Shown here: piece after piece, positions 57,305 through 64,000 of the stretch
Position numbering within the stretch: position 1 is the stretch's first letter
How the letters are laid out: each line of letters opens with the position of its first letter
From: Prosthecobacter gellanilyticus
GTDB lineage: Bacteria; Verrucomicrobiota; Verrucomicrobiia; Verrucomicrobiales; Verrucomicrobiaceae
Assembly: GCF_007992435.1 (NCBI RefSeq)
Contig: NZ_BKAG01000008.1
Location: 124,001 to 188,000 of the forward strand
Direction of reading: 5' to 3'
Length of the DNA: 64,000 nucleotides
Made by a program: the position numbers and the translations under genes
The notes under the pieces: generated by a model
Seen by the model: only the letters and a program-made list of their open reading frames with translations
Databases searched by the model: none
Told to the model about the DNA's origin: nothing

Positions 57305-59266
57305 ATGCCCGCAGCCGCCGTCTACGCCCCCACTGTCGTCATCGAGAACTTCTACCCTTGCATCGAGGGTGGCCGCCACGCCATCAAGCGCATCGTCGGC
57401 GAGCCTCTCGAGCTCTGGTGCGATATCTTCACGGACGGCCACGTCGTCATGTCCGCCGTGCTCAAATGGCGCCTCATCGGCACCAAGCGCTGGTTTGAGG
57501 CCCCCATGCAGCTTGTGGAAAACGACCGCTGGCACGGCCAGTGCAGCTTTGAATCCCCTGGCCGCTGGGAGTATGCCGTCGAGGCCTGGTCAGACACCTT
57601 CAAGGGCTGGAAAAAGACCTTCCCCGTGCGTGTGCAGGCCCATGACCCGGATGTGCCCGTGGAAGCCCTGGACGGCGCCCGCCTCCTCCGTGAGGCCGCC
57701 CAGCGCGCCCGCGCGGCCGGCGCGCCAGACTGCGCCACGCAGATTGAGGACGTCGCCGATCTGCTGACCTCCTTGCCACCTCAGGAAGTCATGGAGGTGC
57801 TCCTTTCCGCCGAGCTGCAGAAGCTCATGGATGTCTACGCTGACCGCGCCCTCTCCACCACCAGCGAGCCGCTGAAGGTCATCGTCGAGCGTGAGCGCGC
57901 CCGCTTCTCCGCCTGGTATGAGTTCTTCCCGCGCAATGCCGAGGGCCGTGCCGACAAGCACAGCACCTTCCGCGACTGCCTCCCGCGCCTGGATGATGCG
58001 AAGGCCATGGGCTTTGACACCATCTACTTCCCGCCCATCCATCCGATCGGCGTCACAGCGCGCAAGGGCAAGAACAACACCCTCATCGCCTATGACGGTG
58101 ATGTCGGCAGCCCTTGGGCCATCGGCGGACCTGCCGGCGGCCACCGCGATGTCGAGCCTGCGCTTGGCACGGTCGAAGATTTTGTTTGGCTGGTCGGCGA
58201 GGCACAGAAACGCGGCCTCGAGATCGCGCTCGACTTCGCCATCAACTGCTCCCCGGACCATCCCTATGTCAAAGCGCATCCGGATTGGTTCTACCAGCGT
58301 CCTGACGGCAGTATTCGTTATGCCGAAAACCCGCCGAAGAAGTATCAGGATATCTACCCCCTGAACTTCCATTGCGCCGACTGGAAAAACCTCTGGCGCG
58401 AGCTCATCGACGTCGTCCTCTTCTGGGTCGACAAAGGCGTGAAGATCTTCCGCGTCGACAATCCGCACACGAAGCCCGTCTCCTTTTGGGAAGAGCTGAT
58501 CAGCAGCGTGCATCGCAAGCACCCGGACATCATCTTCCTCGCCGAGGCCTTCACCAAGCCGAAGATGATGCAGGTGCTGGGCAAGATCGGCTTCACCCAG
58601 AGCTACACCTACTTCACCTGGCGTGAGGACAAGGCTGGCCTAACCGAATATGCCAAAGAATTGACCGAGGGCGACATGCGCTGGTACTACCGCGCTAACT
58701 TCTGGCCGAACACACCGGACATCCTGCCTTTCTACCTGCAGAACGCCCCGAGCAGCATCTTCCGCCTGCGCGCCGCGCTTGCCTCCACGCTCACCCCCAC
58801 CTGGGGCATGTACTCCGGCTATGAGCTCTGCGAAAACCAGCCGCTCCCCGGCAAGGAGGAGTATCTCGATTCGGAAAAGTTCCAGCTCCGCAACCGCGAC
58901 CACAACGCCCCAGGCAACATCAAAGGCTTCATCGCTCGTCTGAACAACATCCGTCGCGACAACGCCGCGCTGCATCTTTACGACAACCTCACGTTCCACC
59001 ACGCCTCGCATAGCCAGATCATCTGCTACAGCAAGGTCACCCCGGACAAGCGCAACCGCATCCTCTGCATCATCAGTCTCGATGGCATCGGCAATGCCGC
59101 CGGCACCGTCCATCTGGATCTCGGCGCGCTCGGCCTCGATGCCAGCAAGCCCTACCGCGTGAACGACCTCATGCACGGCCACAGCTACGAGTGGAGCGGC
59201 TCCGAAAACTACGTCGAGCTCAACCCCGCCGGCACCTCCATGCACATCTTCCGGGTAGAGCAGTGA
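57305..59266 (+). CDS. glgE: Alpha-1,4-glucan:maltose-1-phosphate maltosyltransferase GlgE
   Basis: GlgE extends alpha-1,4-glucan using maltose 1-phosphate. The 653-residue protein has an N-terminal beta-sandwich domain (VIENFYPCIEGGRHAIKRIV). Its GH13 barrel has FPPIHPIGVTARKGKNNTL, the nucleophile Asp385 in FRVDNPHTK and acid/base Glu414 in FLAEAFTKP. The 29-residue spacing equals that of Streptomyces GlgE. The end (MHGHSYEWSGSENYVELNP) is typical. The start MPAAAVYAPTVVIENFY at 57305 is used. The other genes of the GlgE pathway (treS, pep2, glgB) are not adjacent. Confidence 0.95.
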   Translation: MPAAAVYAPTVVIENFYPCIEGGRHAIKRIVGEPLELWCDIFTDGHVVMSAVLKWRLIGTKRWFEAPMQLVENDRWHGQCSFESPGRWEYAVEAWSDTFKGWKKTFPVRVQAHDPDVPVEALDGARLLREAAQRARAAGAPDCATQIEDVADLLTSLPPQEVMEVLLSAELQKLMDVYADRALSTTSEPLKVIVERERARFSAWYEFFPRNAEGRADKHSTFRDCLPRLDDAKAMGFDTIYFPPIHPIGVTARKGKNNTLIAYDGDVGSPWAIGGPAGGHRDVEPALGTVEDFVWLVGEAQKRGLEIALDFAINCSPDHPYVKAHPDWFYQRPDGSIRYAENPPKKYQDIYPLNFHCADWKNLWRELIDVVLFWVDKGVKIFRVDNPHTKPVSFWEELISSVHRKHPDIIFLAEAFTKPKMMQVLGKIGFTQSYTYFTWREDKAGLTEYAKELTEGDMRWYYRANFWPNTPDILPFYLQNAPSSIFRLRAALASTLTPTWGMYSGYELCENQPLPGKEEYLDSEKFQLRNRDHNAPGNIKGFIARLNNIRRDNAALHLYDNLTFHHASHSQIICYSKVTPDKRNRILCIISLDGIGNAAGTVHLDLGALGLDASKPYRVNDLMHGHSYEWSGSENYVELNPAGTSMHIFRVEQ

Positions 59267-59275
59267 TCTTCATCC

Positions 59276-59719
59276 ATGCCGCGCTGGATTCAGACTCTTT
59301 TCGGGCTTCGTGAGGATCAGCTGATCCGGAACGGGTACCTGTCCTTCTGGATGAGTCTCGGGGGTGTCGTGCTCTTTCTCAGCGCGGCGGTCGGTGTTTA
59401 TTACATGGTGAATGTAAGACTCAACGCCGGAGTGGGGGATCATGTGTCCTATCTTCGGGAGGAAGCTCGAGCCCTCTCCGTCGATGTAGCGTCCAGGCAG
59501 CAGTTGAGTTCGTCCTTCCGCGTCGCAGCAGATCTGCTGGAAAGCAGCATGTCCGCCCTTAGCGTGGTCTGGATCATCATCGCAAGCCTCGTCATCTTCT
59601 GCGCATACGCAGCCGCAGCCTCCCTGCGTATGCGTGACTTGGCGCTCGAAATCCAGGCTCTGAAAAACCGACCGGGTGCATGGGCCGATGGCGTATGCAA
59701 TAAGGAGGGCCAGTCATGA
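59276..59719 (+). CDS. Small membrane protein with two helices, unknown function
   Basis: A 147-residue protein with two hydrophobic helices (FWMSLGGVVLFLSAAVGVYY near 22-41 and VVWIIIASLVIFCAYAAAA near 98-116) and a periplasmic or cytoplasmic loop between them. I do not recognise the family. The stop overlaps the start of the Fur-family gene by 4 bp, so the two are coupled. Confidence 0.7.
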   Translation: MPRWIQTLFGLREDQLIRNGYLSFWMSLGGVVLFLSAAVGVYYMVNVRLNAGVGDHVSYLREEARALSVDVASRQQLSSSFRVAADLLESSMSALSVVWIIIASLVIFCAYAAAASLRMRDLALEIQALKNRPGAWADGVCNKEGQS

Positions 59720-60195
59720 GCAAGCACCACCATCACCACCACGACGGCTGTCACCGCCCGGAGCCTGAAAAGCTCCTGGAGGACTCCCTGGCCCGTGCCC
59801 GTGGCAAGGGACTGCGCCGCACCAAGGCGCTGAGTGACGTGCTCTCCATCCTCATCCAGGCCTGCCAGCCGCTCACCCTGGCAGACATCTCCGAGTCCGA
59901 GGCCCTCGTCAGCGAGGCCGACCGCGCCACCGTCTACCGCCTGCTCGTCAAACTGGAGCAGCACGGCCTCATCCGTCGCCTGGGCCTGCACGACCGCGCC
60001 GCCTACTACATCATCAATCTCCCCGGCGAGCACCACGACTACCTCATCTGCAACGACTGCGGCCGCATCGAGCGCCTGGACATCGCCTGTCCCGTGCAGA
60101 CCTTGGAGGAAACGATCGCCAAGTCCTCCGGCTTCAAAGGCATCTACCACGAGCTCGCCTTCTACGGCCAGTGCCCGGACTGCTCAAAGACGTAA
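59716..60195 (+). CDS. Fur-family metalloregulator with natural N-terminal His6
   Basis: A 159-residue Fur/Zur-type regulator. The extreme N-terminus is MSKHHHHHHDGCH, a natural metal-binding stretch. The winged helix (about 25-95) has GLRRTKALSDVLSILIQ and ATVYRLLVKLEQHGLI. The dimerisation domain has EHHDYLICNDCGRIERLD and the C-terminal CPDC, two CxxC pairs of the structural zinc site. Whether it senses iron, zinc or peroxide is unclear. It is coupled to the upstream membrane protein gene and followed by a palindromic repeat. Confidence 0.92.
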   Translation: MSKHHHHHHDGCHRPEPEKLLEDSLARARGKGLRRTKALSDVLSILIQACQPLTLADISESEALVSEADRATVYRLLVKLEQHGLIRRLGLHDRAAYYIINLPGEHHDYLICNDCGRIERLDIACPVQTLEETIAKSSGFKGIYHELAFYGQCPDCSKT

Positions 60196-60198
60196 CGT

Positions 60199-60222
60199 AA
60201 AACGAACTTTCCAGTTCGTTTT
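60199..60222. repeat. AACGAACTTTCCAGTTCGTT hairpin
   Basis: A palindromic 24-base repeat immediately after the Fur-family gene, with flanking AAAA and TTTT. The same core lies inside the DUF1553 gene at 37729-37777. It may double as a terminator. Confidence 0.8.
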
Positions 60223-60317
60223 CTGGCGCAGAGCGCGCCCTCTGCCTCCCGCGCGCCCACATTTCTTGTCCAGACCCTGCAAATTGCGGCCTTCTAAGAG
60301 CGTAGCCCTTCCCCCCC

Positions 60318-61637
60318 ATGAAGCACCTCCACCGCCGCCAATTCCTCCGCGACCTCGGCATCTCCGCCGGAACCTTGCCGTTCCTCTCCGGACTGCCGAG
60401 CATCACGGGCGCGCCTGCTCCTCAGAAGCGCCAGCGGCTGGTCATCATGTTCTCGCCCAATGGCACCCTGCCGAATGAGTTCTGGCCGGACCAGGAAGGC
60501 GCGGATTTCAGCTTCAAAAGCATCCTGAAGCCTCTCGAGCCCTTCAAGAAGCAGATGCTCATCCTTCACGGCATCGCCAACAAGGTGCGTGGCGATGGAG
60601 ACAGCCACATGCGCGGCATGAGCTGCCTCCTGACCTGCGATGAGCTGCTGAAGGGCAACATCATGGGCGGTGGCGGCAACCCCGCCGGCTGGGCCAGCAG
60701 CATCTCCATCGACCAGGAGATCAAAAACTTCCTCCAGAGCCAGGTCGCCACGAAGACCCGCTTCGGCTCCCTCGAGTTCGGTGTCGCCGTCCCTGAGCGC
60801 GCCGACCCCTGGACCCGCATGAGCTATGCCGGCGGCAATCAGCCCATCGCTCCCATCGATGACCCGCACCAGATGCTGAAAAAGCTCTACGGTCAGATGA
60901 AGGACAAGGAGAGCCTTGTGAGCATTCTCGATGACGTGCGCGATGACCTGAAGCGCATCTCCGCCAAGCTCAGCGCCCGTGACAAGGCCCTCCTCGAGCA
61001 GCACATGACCCTCGTTCGTGGCTTTGAGCAGGACCTCGCCGATGCTGACAAGCAGGGCAAGCTCGCTCACCCCGTGCCCAAGGTCGACCCGAGCATCGAG
61101 CTCGTGAACGACAACACTCCGCAGATCAGCCGCATCCAGATCGACCTGCTGGTGAACTCCCTCGCCAACGACATGGCCCGCGTGGCCACCCTGCAGTTCA
61201 TGCGCAGCGTCGGCATGGCGCAGATGCGCTGGCTCGGTGTCGAGGAAGGCCACCACAGCCTCTCTCACGATCCCGACGACAAGAAGGAGAGCTACGAGAA
61301 GCTCCTGAAGATCAATACTTGGTTCGCCGGCGAGTTCGCCTACATGGCCAAGCGCCTCAGCGAAACGCCCGAGCCTGGCGGCGAAGGCAGCATGCTGGAC
61401 AACACCCTCCTCGTCTGGACCAACGAGCTCGGCAAAGGCAACAACCACACGCTCGACAACATTCCTTACGTGATGCTTGGCGGCGGTTTCGGCTTCAAGA
61501 TGGGCCGCAGCCTGAAGTTCGACAAAGCCGCCCACAACCGCCTCTGGATGACCATCGCCCACGCCATGGGTCACAAAGGTCTCAAGACCTTCGGCAAAGC
61601 CGAGCTCTGCGAAGGCGGCCTCCTCAACCTGGCCTAA
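60318..61637 (+). CDS. DUF1552 exported protein
   Basis: A 439-residue protein of the DUF1552 family, common in Planctomycetota/Verrucomicrobiota. The N-terminus MKHLHRRQFLRDLGISAG has a Tat-like RRxFL motif. Conserved parts include RLVIMFSPNGTLPNEFWP, NPAGWASSISIDQEI, ARVATLQFMRSVGMAQMRW and TLLVWTNELGKGNNHTLDN. The function is unknown. The DUF1587/1588/1592 cytochrome partner usually next to it is absent. Confidence 0.94.
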   Translation: MKHLHRRQFLRDLGISAGTLPFLSGLPSITGAPAPQKRQRLVIMFSPNGTLPNEFWPDQEGADFSFKSILKPLEPFKKQMLILHGIANKVRGDGDSHMRGMSCLLTCDELLKGNIMGGGGNPAGWASSISIDQEIKNFLQSQVATKTRFGSLEFGVAVPERADPWTRMSYAGGNQPIAPIDDPHQMLKKLYGQMKDKESLVSILDDVRDDLKRISAKLSARDKALLEQHMTLVRGFEQDLADADKQGKLAHPVPKVDPSIELVNDNTPQISRIQIDLLVNSLANDMARVATLQFMRSVGMAQMRWLGVEEGHHSLSHDPDDKKESYEKLLKINTWFAGEFAYMAKRLSETPEPGGEGSMLDNTLLVWTNELGKGNNHTLDNIPYVMLGGGFGFKMGRSLKFDKAAHNRLWMTIAHAMGHKGLKTFGKAELCEGGLLNLA

Positions 61638-61675
61638 CCATTAAAAGAAAACATCCGCACCGCCGGAGACATGTT

Positions 61676-61732
61676 TCACAGGATTAACCAAAAATAAAAT
61701 CCTGTGAATCCTGCCATCTTGTTAATCCTGTA
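61676..61732. repeat. CAGGATTAACAAGAT repeat family, copy 2
   Basis: ACAGGATTAACC, AATCCTGTGAATCCTGCC and TCTTGTTAATCCTGTA form inverted and direct copies in the 227-bp space between the DUF1552 and CBS genes. They match the arms at 49406-49472. Confidence 0.75.
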
Positions 61733-61864
61733 ATAAAAAGCCCGCGGACATCCCAAAAGTCAGCTCCGCCAAAGGATTCACTGTCTGTCAGGGCATCCCC
61801 GATTCCCGGATCAGGGCCAGAACCACCTTGCCATCCTTGCAGCATTTTTGGATAATCCAGCCAT

Positions 61865-62314
61865 ATGGAAATCAAAACCGCTGCCAAAACCCTGCTGGAG
61901 CACAAGAACCGGGAAGTCTGGACCATCTCCCCGAACGTCACCGTGCTGGAAGCCATCAAGACCATGGCGGAGAACAACGTCGGCGCCCTGCCCGTGGTGG
62001 AGGGTGGCAAGCTCGTCGGCATGATTTCCGAGCGCGACTACACCCGCAAAGTCATGCTTAAAGGCCGCTCCTCCAAGGACACGCCGGTGGGTGACATCAT
62101 GTCTCGTGACCTCGTCACCGTCTCCCCGGATCAAAGCGTCTCCGAGTGCATGTCCATCATCACCGAGAACCGCGTCCGCCACCTCCCGGTGGTCGATGGC
62201 ACCCAGCTCGTCGGCATCATTTCCATCGGCGACCTCGTCCGCTGGACCATCGCCACCCAGCGCATGACCATCGAGCAGCTCGAAGCCTACATCGCCGGCG
62301 GCTACCCAGGCTAA
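61865..62314 (+). CDS. CBS-domain pair protein
   Basis: A 149-residue protein with two CBS domains (about 15-70 and 80-135). Visible motifs are VWTISPNVTVLEAIKTMAE, VGALPVVEGGKLVGMISERD, then DLVTVSPDQSVSECMSIITE and VRHLPVVDGTQLVGIISIGD. Stand-alone CBS pairs bind adenosine nucleotides and regulate other proteins. No partner is evident in the neighbourhood. Confidence 0.93.
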   Translation: MEIKTAAKTLLEHKNREVWTISPNVTVLEAIKTMAENNVGALPVVEGGKLVGMISERDYTRKVMLKGRSSKDTPVGDIMSRDLVTVSPDQSVSECMSIITENRVRHLPVVDGTQLVGIISIGDLVRWTIATQRMTIEQLEAYIAGGYPG

Positions 62315-62315
62315 G

Positions 62316-62515
62316 CGCCCGCGAAGTCGCGAAGCGTCCCGGAGTGCGGTGGCAGAGATGTACGGGCCACCGTGCATCGTCGACACCGCTCTCGTGCGCA
62401 CCCCGCACATCCCGTTGCCTAAAACATCGAGGACGCACAGTTGCGTGTGCCCACGCGCGTCGCCTTTCGCCCCACAAGGCGCCCTCTTCCTAACTCCGAC
62501 CTCCGCCTTCCGAAC
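62316..62515. repeat. Intergenic tract with AAGCGTCC repeat arms
   Basis: The 200-bp stretch between two convergent genes begins with GCGAAGTCGCGAAGCGTCCC and GGAGTGCGGTGGC, related to the arms at 818-990. A second pair (GTGCGGTGGC...CACCGCTC, about 45 bp apart) adds hairpin potential. No gene is seen. Confidence 0.5.
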
Positions 62516-63940
62516 TCACTTCACTGGCGCCTCCACCAACCAAACCTCCGCACAACTCAAACGCTTGTTAGGCAGCTCTGCCGTCAGATTCACCCGCACA
62601 TCATCGCCAACTTTCAGATCACCCAGCGTCATCGCCTTGTCCCCCTTCCAAACCTTCGTCGCCTCACTCACCGGAAGAATCCGCTGCGCAATGTCCTGCG
62701 GCCGCTGCATGTCCCCATTGTAGTCCTTCACCATCGGCAGCTGCCATGCGATGTGCAGCCTGTCCGGATGAATGGCCGCCACACGCCCCGTCGTGGCATT
62801 CGCCATCAAGTGGCTGACCTCGTCACTGATGATCGTCACACGCGTGAAGGCCCCCTTGTCATCCTGATAGCAGTGGAAACGATAGCGCTGGCCTGTTGGC
62901 AGTTTAACCAACTGCGTGTCCTTTCCGAGATGCTTGACCGTGTGCTTCTTGATCAACGTAAAATTCACCGCCTCACCCGTCCTCTCCGCTAGAAACTGGC
63001 CCGTGCCTGTCTTTGCATCCGCAGACACCAGCTCACCAAACACCAGATGCTCGGAGAAAGGCGGTGCCTTCACCCCTTCCTTGAGCTGATACCACGGCAG
63101 ATGCTCGTTGCTGTAGTCCGTACGGAAGGGAAACTGCTCCGGATACTCCTTCGCCACATTCTGCACCAGCTCCTGATTCAGCAGGCGCCCAAACCCATAG
63201 CCCATCAGACTCTCACCATAGTACTGGTCCTGCGCCTTCCACCCTTGCAGGAACACACGCACCACACGCCCTTTGCGAAACCCCTCGAGCATGTTGGACA
63301 CACTCAGCGTGACCTGATACCCGCTGAACCCAAAGCCATCCACCGGCAGCTTCTGCACCTCGAGCACGGCCCCGTTCTCACCATCCACCCCCGGATTCCA
63401 CGTGCGCAGCTCATCATTCGCCACACAGGTCTTCGTGGTCTTGCCCTTCACGAGAAGCTGACCATAAGCCGCTTCATAGAAAGCCGGATCACCGCTGAAC
63501 AAAGCCACCGTGACCGCTTTGCCCTCCGTCTTCGTGATCCATCCAGCCACACCACGCTTCTCCGTGAATTCACGAAACTTCTTCTGCAGCTCCGCATCCG
63601 GCTTCGTCTCACCATCATCCGTCGTGATCAGCTTCACCGGCCGATCCGTCTCACCCGGCAGCACCAGAAAGTCCATCTTCGCTCCCAGCGGCACCTCGCG
63701 CAAATCCGCCTCGCTGCCGCGATACTTCATGATCGCATAGGGCGGCATCGTGAAGTCCACCAACTCCCCCTTGTCCGTGCGGAACTGCCCCGCACGACGA
63801 ATGAAATCCACATTCACCAGCTCCCCATGCATGCGTTGGGCATCCGTGAGCTTGGGAAAAGTCTGCTCAACGGCGCTGAGTGACGAAGAAAGCAGTAGCA
63901 ATAAAGTGCCGAGGAGGCGTGAGACAGACGTGCAATTCAT
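62516..63940 (-). CDS. Exported protein, unknown function
   Basis: A 474-residue protein with a signal peptide (MNCTSVSRLLGTLLLLLSSS). The body repeats a small beta-rich unit several times: GELVNVDFIRRAGQFRTDKG near 38-57, GELVSADAKTGTGQFLAERT near 308-327 and ATTGRVAAIHPDRLHIAWQL near 385-405. Each has the form of an OB-like or SH3-like barrel. I do not recognise the family. It is the last complete gene, and I see no other gene to 64000. Confidence 0.8.
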   Translation of the reverse strand: MNCTSVSRLLGTLLLLLSSSLSAVEQTFPKLTDAQRMHGELVNVDFIRRAGQFRTDKGELVDFTMPPYAIMKYRGSEADLREVPLGAKMDFLVLPGETDRPVKLITTDDGETKPDAELQKKFREFTEKRGVAGWITKTEGKAVTVALFSGDPAFYEAAYGQLLVKGKTTKTCVANDELRTWNPGVDGENGAVLEVQKLPVDGFGFSGYQVTLSVSNMLEGFRKGRVVRVFLQGWKAQDQYYGESLMGYGFGRLLNQELVQNVAKEYPEQFPFRTDYSNEHLPWYQLKEGVKAPPFSEHLVFGELVSADAKTGTGQFLAERTGEAVNFTLIKKHTVKHLGKDTQLVKLPTGQRYRFHCYQDDKGAFTRVTIISDEVSHLMANATTGRVAAIHPDRLHIAWQLPMVKDYNGDMQRPQDIAQRILPVSEATKVWKGDKAMTLGDLKVGDDVRVNLTAELPNKRLSCAEVWLVEAPVK

Positions 63941-64000
63941 AAAACAATAATCATTCAGAAGTCAGGCGCCACTTGCCCCAGAGCTTCGGCGTCAGTTCGG

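Overview
The window is a chromosomal segment of a GC-rich member of the Verrucomicrobiota, most likely close to Prosthecobacter/Verrucomicrobiaceae. This rests on family content: a PEP-CTERM protein, a DUF1549/DUF1553 cytochrome-type protein, a DUF1552 protein, planctomycete/verrucomicrobial-style ECF sigma and Ser/Thr kinase genes, GlgE, and a divergent FtsZ. I see no rRNA, tRNA, CRISPR array, prophage or intact insertion sequence.

Layout. 0-5.3 kb: a PEP-CTERM protein, then a minus-strand division cluster ftsQ-ftsA-ftsZ. 5.3-18.3 kb: a coiled-coil exported protein and an M19 dipeptidase-like protein (plus strand). These are followed by a minus-strand, end-overlapping trio of a ~2000-residue RHS/YD surface protein, an ECF-type sigma factor, and a membrane Ser/Thr kinase carrying an FGE-like domain. 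A secreted metallo-beta-lactamase-fold protein follows. 18.3-26 kb: small exported protein, DUF2062 and uppP (minus). Then a plus-strand operon has an active HtrA-like protease, a catalytically dead HtrA paralogue and a deiodinase-like thiol protein, followed by a lipoprotein phospholipase D. 26-33.3 kb: NHL protein and sugar-phosphate epimerase pair, groES-groEL, lipoprotein, dnaK. 33.3-44.9 kb: a 700-bp regulatory/intergenic tract, esterase, DUF1549/1553 protein with a palindromic repeat inserted in frame, a broken HNH nuclease, Gfo/Idh/MocA oxidoreductase, DAHP synthase, an Ig-like surface protein, an alpha/beta hydrolase lipoprotein. 45-51.4 kb: a DUF4394 giant surface protein, a lysozyme-like exported protein, rpoA-rplQ. 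51.8-56.8 kb: a stressosome operon rsbR-rsbS-rsbT-rsbX-like-hybrid histidine kinase. 56.8-64 kb: small membrane proteins, glgE, a Fur-family regulator with a natural His6, DUF1552 protein, CBS-domain protein, and an exported protein of unknown function.

Functional themes are envelope growth and division (FtsQAZ, UppP), envelope and protein quality control (HtrA pair, GroESL, DnaK), and signalling (stressosome plus two-component kinase, kinase/sigma pair). Intergenic spaces hold at least five short palindromic repeat families (66-68 bp REP-like element, CCCCATTCCAATGGGG hairpins, AACGAACTTTCCAGTTCGTT hairpins, AAGCGTCCTGGA-type arms, CAGGATTcACAAGAT arms).

The most interesting leads are the RHS-sigma-kinase overlap cassette, the FtsZ with a non-canonical catalytic T7 loop, the protease/pseudoprotease operon, the stressosome module with four GHKL ATPase domains, the in-frame repeat insertion in the cytochrome gene, the alternative hairpins in the rpoA leader, and the 10-bp phased repeats in the dnaK-esterase intergenic region. 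All calls come from reading the sequence; no database search was run.
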